The notes beneath the pieces were generated by a model that was not told where the DNA came from, ran no database searches, and was given only the letters and a program-made list of their open reading frames with translations. This document shows, piece after piece, positions 34,799 to 45,100 of a stretch of 64,000 bases of DNA (its first letter is position 1; each line of letters starts with the position of its first letter). Both the position numbers and the translations under genes were made by a program. The stretch lies in contig OZ024869.1 in NCBI GenBank assembly GCA_964017185.1, forward strand, positions 52,726,761-52,790,760, in the 5' to 3' direction. This stretch comes from Rugalucina vietnamica. Its lineage: Eukaryota > Mollusca > Bivalvia > Lucinida > Lucinidae.

Positions 34799-34965
34799 TT
34801 CTGACACTTTAATGTTAGTCTGAGTTTAGGAAGTCAGTTCTGCCCTCAAGAAATTTTAGAATGATTTAGAAAAATAAGACATTTCTTTTTTTAATAGTTG
34901 ATTGCCCGTTCACTTAAAAATGTTAGTCTGATTTATATAAAACACTGTCAGTTTTGATCATAAAA

Positions 34966-35130
34966 TGAGCCACATCTTGAGAAATTCTGTCTGTTGCAAA
35001 TGCAAAAATTAAGATGCTGATTGGCCAGACAATAGCTTGGTAACAAGACTTTTGTTTTCGCTACATCATATATGCAGCTTTTGTGTACCCTTTTTGTCTC
35101 AACTCAAGCTGCTAACCACCTTCTACAATC
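34966..35130 (+). mobile_element. MITE-A remnant
   Basis: GAGCCACATCTTGAGAAA and GACTTTTGTTTTCGCTACAT only; the rest is diverged. Just after it a 50-bp direct duplication repeats TTGACTGTCCCCTTTTTCGC at 35,157 and 35,193. Confidence -1.
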
Positions 35131-35277
35131 GTTAAGCCAAGTTAGTGCCAGACCTTTGACTGTCCCCTTTTTCGCTGAAGATAGGTTTACCATTGACTGT
35201 CCCCTTTTTCGCTGAAGATAGATTTACCATTGACACCAATTATATGTAAATGCATGTTTGAAAAGATGCAGTTTTGA

Positions 35278-35515
35278 ATGAGCCGCATCATGAGAAAATT
35301 GAAATTTCGCCCATGCAAAAAAAAGACGCAGATCAGCTGTGCAGTAACTGCACAGCTGATCAGCGCCTTTGTTTTCGCTACTCGGATAGTACAATTCCTC
35401 TTCTACTTAAAGCCAAAATTTCTAGCCTATAGTCTGCGTCTGTGACTGTACAGGCTGATTTGTGTCACACCTAGTCGGAATCCCCAATGACTGGTTTTCT
35501 CTTGTCATGGCTCAA
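35278..35515 (+). mobile_element. MITE-A copy
   Basis: GAGCCGCATCATGAGAAAAT to CTCTTGTCATGGCTC; perfect hairpin CAGCTGTGCAGTAACTGCAC AGCTG. Confidence -1.
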
Positions 35516-35586
35516 ATGATTTATGTCTGGTACATGTAGCCATACAAGACATTCTTGCAAATGTAGGCCATTTTTAACATAATTAG

Positions 35587-35769
35587 AAAGTAAGCCATAA
35601 CAAAACGCAACATCATAATGCTATAAGGAAATGACACAATCAGATAGAAATTCCCACTCCAAAAATCAAGGTAGAAAGAAAACTAAATTGACAATCAGAT
35701 ACTAACACAAAGAGAACATATCGTAAGCTGAGTGAGCAACTATTTCCCAATAGGTGGCCACTCAGTTAC
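35587..35769. repeat. Interspersed repeat F, second copy
   Basis: Same order of motifs as 16,229-16,385. 35770-36032 shows nothing recognisable. Confidence -1.
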
Positions 35770-36032
35770 ATGGACTTAATTGAATATATGAAAAAGTACA
35801 TACATGTAAGATGCAAACAGCATACAAAATTTAGAACAAAAAACAATTAGAACCACAACAGAAGTATCACCTAGGAACAGTTAGTAGTATAAAAATTTTA
35901 CAGGTACCAAACCTCTTCCTCAGCTTCTGCAGTGGTTCACAACATTTAGTTGTTTGTTCCTCGTGGTGAATCTCTAAGAAGACACTTATAATAGGTCTAA
36001 AATGTCTCAGAAAAAATGTCACTTAATAATAC

Positions 36033-36273
36033 ATTTGAGCCGCATCGTGAGAAAACCGGATTTTTGCCTAGGTGAAAACAAAGGCGCAGATCAGCTTCGC
36101 GGTAACCGCGAAGCTGATCAGCGCCTTTGTTTTCGCTACACGGATAGTACAATTTCTCTTCTTCTTAAATCCGAAATTTCAAGTTTCTAGCCTGCTTCTG
36201 TGACTGTACAGGTTGGTTCATGTCGGACCTGGTCGGAAACCCCGAAGACCGGTTTTCTCACGACGCGGCTCAT
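36033..36273 (+). mobile_element. MITE-A, best preserved copy
   Basis: Terminal inverted repeats GAGCCGCATCGTGAGAAAAC / GTTTTCTCACGACGCGGCTC. The internal palindrome is perfect: AAAGGCGC, then GATCAGCTTCGCGG on the left and CCGCGAAGCTGATC, GCGCCTTT on the right. Length about 241 bp, no ORF; a reference for the family. Confidence -1.
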
Positions 36274-36608
36274 TTAATAAAAGTAAATTGTAGGTTGATT
36301 TGTCTATGTGATGCAAACCCCAAATTAAAGACAAAAAGTAGGGTAACCATGGAAACGTTAATCAAAGTTTGCGATATTACTTGTTTTTAGATTGCGTCTT
36401 TCTTATTGATTGCGTTATATCATGCTGTGCATGTCTTTTAGTTCAAATGATTAAGAGAATGCAATGTTTTCTAGAGTTTCGAGTCTTAATATGTCTGTTG
36501 TTCGTTTCTTTTTTTTTCTTATATTATTTTTTTCATTTATATTGCCTTTAGTGCTAGCCTTAAAATACAATTACTAGAGTTTTACTGATTTCCAAGCATC
36601 ACTCATAA

Positions 36609-36806
36609 ATGAGCCTCAAATGAGAAAATCAACAATTTGGGTTTCGGACCAGGTCTGACACAAACCAGTCTGTACAGTCACAGAAGCAGGCTAGAAGCTT
36701 GAAATTTCGGATTTAAGAAAAAGGATTGTACTGCACAAGTGATCTGCGGCTTTGTTTTCGCTCAAGCAAACTACATGTATTGGTTTTCTTGTGCGGCAGC
36801 TCAAAT
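36609..36806 (-). mobile_element. MITE-A copy, hairpin half deleted
   Basis: GAGCCTCAAATGAGAAAATC to TTGTGCGGCAGCTC. The left hairpin arm is missing. Confidence -1.
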
Positions 36807-36912
36807 TAGACAAGATTTTGGGAAGCTGCAAGTCCCCAGCAATCAATTCTGTTTAAACAACATGTACAGGCTAACTCTTAGCATTTCAAAGAATCAGTTC
36901 GTAGTATGTTAG

Positions 36913-37183
36913 TTGAACCGCATCATGAGATAACAGATTTTTGCCTATGCAGAAATAAAGGTGCATTTCAGCTGTGTAGTAACTGCACAGCTAATCAGAG
37001 CCTTTGTTAAGGCGCAGATCAGCTATGCAGTAACTGCACAGCTGATCAGCGCCTTTGTTTTCGCTGCACGGATAGTACAATCCCTCTTCTTCTTCAGTCC
37101 GAAATTTTAAGTTTCTAGAGGCCAGTTTGAGTCCAAGAGTGGTCAGAAACCCCGCAGACTGGTTTACATGTGTTGTGGCTCAA
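36913..37183 (+). mobile_element. MITE-A copy with duplicated hairpin
   Basis: Two consecutive hairpins, CAGCTGTGTAGTAACTGCAC and CAGCTATGCAGTAACTGCAC, separated by TTGTTAAGGCGCAGAT, an internal tandem duplication of the palindromic module. Confidence -1.
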
Positions 37184-37365
37184 TTAAAGGAATTGGATTA
37201 CAACTTTCTAAATTCTTTATGAAAGTCATTATCTAGTTGAACAGTTTGCAACAAAATTCATGAAAATTAGTCAAGTAGTACCAAAGTTATGAAGGTTTGA
37301 AATTATTGATAACTTGAATCCAAAACGAGGCTGTGAGGGAGTGACATCATACCCTCATAATCATA

Positions 37366-39051
37366 ACCAGAGGACCATTGGTCCTGAGAACGCTCACCTG
37401 AAGCCTGATCTTGGAGTATTAAGTCATCATGAAATGACCTTGACCTTGAATACTCATACACCTTTATTGACTTCATAAGTTGTCTGCATCTGCAAAGTTT
37501 CAGGTCTCAGGCTGCAATAGTTTCCAAACCCAGTGATTTCTGAGAAAACCATAATTCTAATTTTGATATTTAAATGACCTGGGGTCAAGGTCAAGAAATG
37601 ACCTTGGCCCTCATTAATTACTTACCTTCATTGACTCCATTAGTTGTCTGCATCTAGCAACTTTCAGGTCTCAGGCTGCACCAGTTTCCAAAATATCCAC
37701 TGTTTTCGCCTTTTCCCATGTAAAAGCCTATGTTTCCAAAATTGACCTTGCCGTAAAATATGTCAAGGTCATCCTAGGGTCATCATTTTATCAAACTATG
37801 ATGAACTGGAGTCCCAAATGCTACATACCAAGTTTCATGAAAATCAGCCTGCCGGTTCTGGAGAAGAAGATTTTTGAGTGGTTTTTACCATATATGGGCG
37901 TGGCAGCCATCTTGGTCATGTGACCTGGATTTCGCGATCAAACTTTTGTCTCCCCTACCCATGGATGCTCCACATAAAATTTCACTTTGATTGGCCCAGC
38001 AGTTTCAGAGAAGAAGATCTTTGAAAAGTGTGTATGGACAACAGACTGGCCAAGGTCAAGAGATGACCTTGACCTACATTAATCACATACCTTCATCTAC
38101 TCCATTATTTGTTTGCATCTACCACTTTTCAGGCCTCAGGCTGCAATAGTTTTCAAAAAATCCATAGTTTTCACTTTTTCCCATGTTAAAGCCTATGTTT
38201 CCAAAATTGACCTTGCCTTAAATTAGGTCAAGGTCATCCTAGGGTCATCATTTTATCAAACTATGATGGGCTGGAGTCCCAAATGCTACATACCAAGTTT
38301 CATGAAAATCGGCCTGCCGGTTCTGGAAAAGAAGATTTTTGAGTGGTTTTTACCATATATGGGCGTGGCGGCAATCTTGGTCATGTGACCTGGATTTGGC
38401 GATCAAACTTTTGTCTCCCCTACCCATGGATGCTCCACATAAAATTTCACTTTGATTGGCCCAGCAGTTTCAGAGAAGAAGATCTTTGAAAAGTGTGAAT
38501 GGACGACACGCTGGCCAAGGTCAAGAGATGACCTTGACCTAAATTAATCACATACCTTCATCTACTCCATTAGTAGTTTGCATCTACCACTTTTCAGTCC
38601 TCAGGCTGCAATAGTTTTCAAAAAATCCATAGTTTTCACTTTTTCCCATGTAAAAGCCTATGTTTCCAAATTTGACCTTGCCGTACAATAGGTCAAGGTC
38701 ATCCAAGGGTCATCATTTTATCAAACTACGATGGGCTGAAGTCCCCGATGCTACATACCAAGTTTCGTGGAAATCGGCCCACCCGTTCTGGAGTAGAAGA
38801 TTTTTGAAGGGTTTTTACCATATATGGGCGTGGCGGCCATCTTGGTCATGTGACCTGGATTTCGCGATCAAACTTGAAATGCCACTACCCAAGGAGGCTC
38901 CACATAAAATTTCAACTAGATTGGCCAAGCGGTTTCAGAGAGGAAGATCTTTGAAATTGTGGACGACGACGACGGACGGACGACGACGGACGGACGCCTA
39001 ATCATGTCCATCCTATTAGCTCACCTTGTGAGCCTTCGGCTCAGGTGAGCT
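37366..39051 (-). mobile_element. AGCTCACC element, reverse orientation, about 1.7 kb
   Basis: Begins (3' end reversed) ACCAGAGGACCATTGGTCCT and ends GGCTCAGGTGAGCTAAAAA. About three modules repeat every 460 bp (GATGACCTTGACCTACATTA at about 38,055 and a near-copy at about 38,522). A GACGGACGGACG microsatellite is at 38,963-38,998. Confidence -1.
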
Positions 39052-39258
39052 AAAAATATGAATATTTTAACGCAGTTTGGACACATTCAGTGAAATGATT
39101 CTGTTAAGTTTTCGAGTGCTAAAACTTTAAACAAATGCTGTAAATTTGTGTTTTTATGTTTTGGTCATATGACTAGCTAAACAAAATGGGGGCCACCATT
39201 CACCACCATTTTAAAATGTAAAAATGGCCATATCTACAAAACCACTTGACCTATTTTT

Positions 39259-39771
39259 AGCTCACCTGAGCCTTATATTTCCATAATATTCAAACATCAT
39301 CTCCTCTGAAACCACTTGGCCAATCAAAGCCAAATGTGAAGCATCTCTTGGACTGGATAACCAATGTTTATGTGAATAATCCAGCATGACCAAGATGGCC
39401 GCCATGCCCATATATGGTAAAAACCTTTCAAAAATCTTTTCCGGAACCGGTGGACCGATTTCAAAGAAACTTGGCATGAAGCATGTATGGCTAAAGTACT
39501 ACAATGTGTATATAAATCATAACCCTGTGGTGACCTTGACCTATTTTACGACAAGGTCAACATACATGTAGGTCGCCTATGCCTTTGAATGCCTTTAAAA
39601 CTGTTAAAATGTCACTTGCAGAAAATTGGCGAATGGACAGGATATATATTCAGTGGCCCTAGGGCTTCATCTGCCCCTTTACTGGGGCTATTTTTCATAA
39701 TATTCAAACATGTTTATTGGTATATACAACAGATCTCAGGTGAGCGTTTACATGACCATTGGTCCTCTGGT
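39259..39771 (+). mobile_element. AGCTCACC element copy, shortened
   Basis: AGCTCACCTGAGCC runs directly into TTATATTTCCATAATATTC, so the microsatellite and one module are deleted. The 3' end TGACCATTGGTCCTCTGGT is kept. 39772-40589 is AT-rich without a gene. Confidence -1.
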
Positions 39772-40589
39772 CATTAAAAAGGCGGCATATTGTTTGTCTC
39801 ATGGACAACTTTCTTATGGAACAAACAAGAATCTTGACAAGCGCATTCCTTTAAAAACATGAAAAACAAAGTTTCTGATTGGCTGAAACTATTAAAGGAA
39901 CAACAACAAATAATTAGTTTTTCACAGCTTTGGCTATATTTGTACTCGAGGAGTGTTGGGTGTACTTTTGGGCCCTTGTTGTGTACTTTGCACACCCAAC
40001 TTAAGCTGACTGTACTGTAAGTTACAAACAATTTCAGGCACTAACCACGAAGTTTGTACAAAGTTGGTGAAGCAGTACATCTGGCAGGCCACTCCTTGAT
40101 AGTTACAGGCATGATCACCACGTTTCGTGAAAAGGAAAGACGAAAACATTCTATAATGTTTTTCATAATGAGAATCAAGTAATTTTTTTTTTTTATTTTT
40201 TTTTTTCCTATTAAAAAAAACACAAGAGAAAAAATTTCCTAAGGCAATTCCATTTTTAAACACTTAAAAACTGAAACAAACATATACACTTTTAAAAAGA
40301 ACTCAGAAATAAGCAGAACTTACAAAATATATCACCTATTGCCATGCCATTTTTCTTGTTTTCAAATAAACTAATTGGTCTACCAGATTTTCAACTAAGG
40401 TGGGAAAATCAATGAAACCGTACATAGAGTAGGTGACAAATTAGTTGACACAGTACAGAGAAAACGGGCGACAAAACTACATGTATGACAGCAGCAGACA
40501 AACAAATGTTTTTGTTCAAAGTATAGAAGACACATAGATCAAGATAGCTAAAGCTGGGTGCTCAAGATTAATCATTAATGATTTTATAC

Positions 40590-40712
40590 ATGTAAGCCAG
40601 AAATTTATCCTGCGAATAAATGTTAAAATGACAGCAATTGTTGGCAGTTTAACATTTGAGCAGGATAAATCTCATGCTCAGCTGAGTTAGCATGGAAGAA
40701 GTTTAATAACCT
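40590..40712. mobile_element. MITE-D partial copy
   Basis: TTTATCCTGCGAATAAATGT, the centre CAGCAATTGTTGGCAG, GAGCAGGATAAATCTCATGC and end AGTTTAATAACCTT match 25,630-25,745. Confidence -1.
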
Positions 40713-41059
40713 TGGTTTTAGTTTAATCTACTGACTGTAGTGAACTATGGGCATCAAAGTTTTAGGTCTTTCTTTTTGTTCTGATGTGTGAATGTTATCA
40801 CATTCATGATATTTTACTGCATCAAAAAAGTGCTATTTTTTATGTTGAAAATGTGCTAGAGTATGTGCTATAGTTTCTAAGGATGTATGCTAACCTGGTT
40901 ATTCTGTAGTATTTTATGACAGAAGAATGTTATTGTAGTGAGTGCCCTAGAAAAACTGGTCTCATGTATTTTCAAAATCCACATTGTTTACTCAAGAAAT
41001 TTCTAGTATCTTTAAGATTTATTTTGAATAGAACTTTCCAGGCACAAGTAAACATTTGA

Positions 41060-41256
41060 AGCATGGTGGCCTGGTGGTAGATTATCTTACTCAAAATCTA
41101 GAGGCCCGGGGTTTGATTCCCACATATGGCACAGTGTTGTGTCCTTGAGTAGGACACATTAACTCTCTGGAGTACTGGTTAATACCCAGGAAGCAGTGGC
41201 TCTGTCCTGACATGACTGAAAAATTGTTGAACAAAGAAACAATTTAACCCAGTGAG
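41060..41256 (+). mobile_element. tRNA-derived SINE
   Basis: Box-A-like TGGCCTGGTGGTAGA and box-B-like GGTTTGATTCCC, then body GTTGTGTCCTTGAGTAGGAC, GGCTCTGTCCTGACATGACT and GAAAAATTGTTGAAC. The body resembles the conserved central part of a bivalve SINE family. 41257-42830 is AT-rich with nothing recognised. Confidence -1.
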
Positions 41257-42830
41257 TCAGGTTTTTCATGACATGGTTCTTTGTTTCTTACTATGATCAT
41301 ATTTGTCTTATACAAGGCAGATCATAAGCAAACCTTTGGGGGCACTTTTACCATAATTGTAATTTTACTTTTGCTCAACTTACATTTTGAAAATAGAATG
41401 GAATTGCTGACCATTGTTAGTAATTATATAAATTGATGTAATATTTTCTTGAAAATTCCTTTATTTTAATGGGATATTTACTGAGTTTTAATCAGGGCAT
41501 ATACAATTAGTTGTCATATGTCTTCTTCAATTCCTTACCGTAAGTGTGGTATATAGCTTGGTCAGTAGTGTTTCTGATTTGTAAAGAAACATGTTCATGG
41601 TTGATCCTTAAGTTGGGCACATTTCTTCAATGAAGATTTGTTCATGAAAATATTTTTACGAGGATACATGTACATTTCTTTTCAGCTGATTCAAGAAGTG
41701 CATTTGTCAATTATTGTTGACATAAGTGTGCACCAAATACCTGTGCTGGAACCTATGACCTTAGCTATGGACACAACACACTAAATCAAACAAACAAACC
41801 CGTCTGTTTCATGAAAACACATCAACTTGGCTCCTTTTCAGACCCTAAATACTAGTTGAGATAAACCTTTGGCAATTAGAAAATCACTTCTTTCATGGAA
41901 ATCTATGTTTAAGAAGAGAAAAGACATATGACACCAAACTGTATAGAAAACATTTTTGTTTCTGTTATTTAGCATTTATATTTATTATGCTTTTGTTGAG
42001 CTGAAATTTTTGCTGCATGCTTTTCTTTTTCTCAGAATTTGTGTTAGTATTTAGATCTTTACTTTTAAAATATGTGACATAATATGTGTATGTTCTATAC
42101 AAGTATGTGTTTATGTCAGAATTCTGTAGTTCTTGTTTAAACATTAAGTACGAATCTGAGCTCAACAGAGTTCATATTGAAAACATATTCAACAGTTTAT
42201 GTTGAAAAGCTTCAATGACACTATTTTGAGCAGGATAAAAAGCATGCTCTGTTTATTGAATGTGTTGAAGATGCCAGGTTGGTCAGGCAGTACAGTTCAA
42301 CCTCATTATGACAAAGCCTGCTATAAAGTGGGTTTTCAATATAAAATGGCTTTCAAATTTATATTTTGCTAAATGTTTATTGTAAGTAACCTCATTATAA
42401 CACAATTTCACTTAAAAAACAGCCTGTTTCTATGAGCTCCAAAGATATACATGAAGTTATAATGACTTTGACCTGTACTTCTTGGTCCTGTGCATATCAG
42501 TATGACAAATTCTGACAAATAAATCAGACTGTATTTCTTTTTATTTGTTTTATGGATTCCAGATGTCAGATGTAATTTCAAAATTTTGATTTTAATGATA
42601 GTTTTACGAATTTTTATTAAAATTTTCAAGGAATTGAACTTGCAATTTTTACAGATTTTTTCTCAAGACTTGCTGGGCAAATTTGGTGCATGTTTTTCAT
42701 CATTTCATTTAAGTTTGGTAAATCGAGGAGAGGTTTGGGCCCAGATCAGCCAGGGCATCTGCACAGATTCAGCTCTAATTGCTTGTCATGGCTGACCTGA
42801 GTCTTTGCAGCATCTGCATGCCATATCTTT

Positions 42831-43098
42831 ACGAAAACATGCCCATGCAATATACAGATATTTTTAAAGTTGTAAAAAATGAAAATTTTCAGTAGAAAAT
42901 TTTTGCTATTTTTCTTATTTTTGCTCTAAACATAGATTGTGGATACACCTTAGAACTGCCTCGCCGAGGCGGTTCTAACGAGTACCCACAATCTATGTTT
43001 TGGAGCAAAAATAAGGTATACCCCTGCATACCCCAGTTTTGCCTTATAAAAGTGGGGTTTGAGGGGGTACACATTTCACAGACATGTTTTCCTGATGT
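42831..43098 (-). mobile_element. Hairpin MITE-B copy, intact
   Basis: TACGAAAACATGCCCATGCA to GACATGTTTTCCTGATG. The central hairpin is AACTGCCTCGCCGAGGCGGTT with arms reaching TTATTTTTGCTC / GAGCAAAAATAA. Confidence -1.
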
Positions 43099-43254
43099 AA
43101 TGGCTTGATCATATTAATAGCTAAGTTAATGATCAAATGCATTGGTATTTTGCTCTCTATATTTTGTGTTGACTATGTAGTTTCTTTAAGAGTAGACTTT
43201 ATACTGTTTCTCAGTCACTATATGTTCACATAAAGAGCTGTTGGGTAAATTAAC

Positions 43255-43614
43255 TGAGCCGCGTCATGAGAAAACCGATAATTTGCCTATGCGAAAAACA
43301 AATGTGCAGGTCAGCTGTGCAGTAACTGCACTTGACTTTATGCTTTCCAGTCATGTCTGACATAAACCAGGCTGTTCAACCACAAGATAACTAATGGCTT
43401 GAAATTTTGGATTATGAGAGTAGGGGGATGGATTATCTGTATACTGAATTCAAATGAGAAAACCAACAATTTGCATATGCGAAAACAAAGACGCAGATCA
43501 GCTGTGCAGTTTCGGATAGTACTATTCCTCTTCTACTTATATCCAAAGTTTCCAGCTTTGTGTCGGACCTGGTTGGAAACCCAAATTGTTGGTTTTCTCA
43601 TGCATAGGCTCAAA
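43255..43614. mobile_element. Two adjoining MITE-A remnants
   Basis: GAGCCGCGTCATGAGAAAAC (43256) begins one copy that breaks after CAGTAACTGCAC. A second starts AATGAGAAAACCAACAATTT (43452) and ends TTTTCTCATGCATAGGCTC. 43615-44138 has only short AAGGTC(A/G)TTGTTA repeats (43776-43845). Confidence -1.
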
Positions 43615-44138
43615 TGTGCTATTTGTAAGCTCTGCAATCACACCCTAGCTTATTTGTGCTGTTATTTTATATAACACAAAAACAGGTTTTTCATGACATT
43701 GCTTAATTTGTTAATTAACAGTATTTGTACTCATAATGTTCTTGTTAACTCAAGAAACTCACATTGTAATATCTCAAGGTCGTTGTTACATTTCAAGGTC
43801 GTTGTTAAAGGTCATGGTCATTGTTAAAGGTCAAGCTCATGGCAACCTCAGTGTTGATGTAAGGTTGTTCATTATGGATATGTTAATACTGTACTTGTTT
43901 GTAACATAATGCTCCCACAGTAAACGTTATGGTTAAAAAGATGTTCTTGTTTTTTAATTTCACTCCCATGGACTTGCCTTACATGTATTTTGTCTTTGTG
44001 TTTAGTATAGTGCGATTTTGACCCCTGACCTCCAGGACGAGTCCCCTGTTATCGGTAAAGCGTGTTAAAAATTCGGGTTACCTACCTTTGTAACAAAGTA
44101 TCGCTAAAACATTTACTAATCTGTCCTCAAATATATGC

Positions 44139-44300
44139 AGCCATGGCGCAGTGGATGTGACACTGGATTGCAAAGACAGAGGTCCCGGGTTCGAATCAAA
44201 GTTTGTTTCACATAATAAATCACTTTAGAATACATCTGGTTATTACCCTCATCATAAAATACCACCACCAGGGGTTAGTAACTTGAAAGGCATTGTAAGT
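44139..44300 (+). mobile_element. tRNA-derived SINE, degenerate
   Basis: GCCATGGCGCAGTGGATGTG and GGTCCCGGGTTCGAATCAAA look like tRNA A and B boxes. The body is diverged, so this is not called as a tRNA gene. Confidence -1.
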
Positions 44301-44508
44301 TACCCTACTTATCACATACTTATGATGGTCTTGAGATGACCACCTTAAAATTTACACCCTTGCCCCTTGCTGTTCCAGTTACTCCGTAACATTTTAAAAT
44401 GAAAGGTGCCACTTGGTAAGATGTGACAATGCTGAGTTTGGTTTGAGAAGGTAAAAAGCAAAATATGTAGAACACTTTTTTGACAGCATCATTTTTTGTG
44501 CTTACAAA

Positions 44509-44746
44509 TGAGATGCGGCATGAGAAAACCAACATTTTACATATGCAAAAAAAAAAAAGGTGCAGATCAGCTTTGCAGTAACTGCAAAGCTGATCTGCAC
44601 CTTTGTTTTTGCTACATGAATAGTACAATTCCTACATACTTTCTAAAATTCCTGCTTCTATCCATCTTCAATGCTTATACAGCTCGATTTGTGTTGTACC
44701 TGATCAAAAACCACATCGTTAGTTTTCTCATGAGGCTGCTCAAATG
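44509..44746 (+). mobile_element. MITE-A copy
   Basis: GAGATGCGGCATGAGAAAAC to CTCATGAGGCTGCTC; perfect arms CAGCTTTGCAG / CTGCAAAGCTG (TTG/CAA variant). Confidence -1.
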
Positions 44747-44884
44747 AGGAAAAATAACAGATTTTGCAAGAGTGTTGTTTCCAACAAGACATAAGATTGT
44801 CATAAAAAACTTTTGCTGTGATGAACATCAACAAAGAATGCAGACATTAATAAAATTGCATTGTAAAAAAAAGTGTATCTAGAA

Positions 44885-45100
44885 TCAATGCACAACGGCA
44901 GTTTTCTTGTAATCAGGAAAAGCGGCCCACATCATTCTGACTGCCATGATTTCATCTGGCTCCGTGCTAAGGTAGTCTACAGCCTCGGCATTCCACATTC
45001 CAACTCCCCGAAGGTCAAGGTCAATGGCTTTGGTGTATTTATAGGTCAAACTCTGAGGGTCATCATACCAAATCTGGTGAAGAATTCCACTTGTTGGATC
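44885..45100 (-). CDS. CTBS: CTBS exon 7: C-terminus
   Basis: The acceptor is AATTTCAG and the stop TGA is at 44887-44885. It encodes residues 318-388, starting DPTSGILHQIWYDDPQSLTY and including LRGVGMWNAEAVDYL, which closes the GH18 barrel as in human LRGIGMWNANCLDY. Confidence -1.
   Translation of the reverse strand, partial: DPTSGILHQIWYDDPQSLTYKYTKAIDLDLRGVGMWNAEAVDYLSTEPDEIMAVRMMWAAFPDYKKTAVVH

Noticed and set aside
8637..39771. Functional ecdysone response elements in AGCTCACC copies
   Set aside because: The motif is TGACCTTGACCT, a direct half-site pair, not the inverted repeat with 1-bp spacing preferred by EcR-RXR; binding by EcR cannot be claimed.
39934..40263. 109-codon minus-strand ORF
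   Set aside because: Low-complexity Lys run from a poly-T tract, no domain, no conserved composition, no splice partners.
44139..44210. tRNA gene
   Set aside because: A and B boxes are present but cloverleaf pairing is poor and a SINE body follows; the same holds for 41,060 and 50,035.
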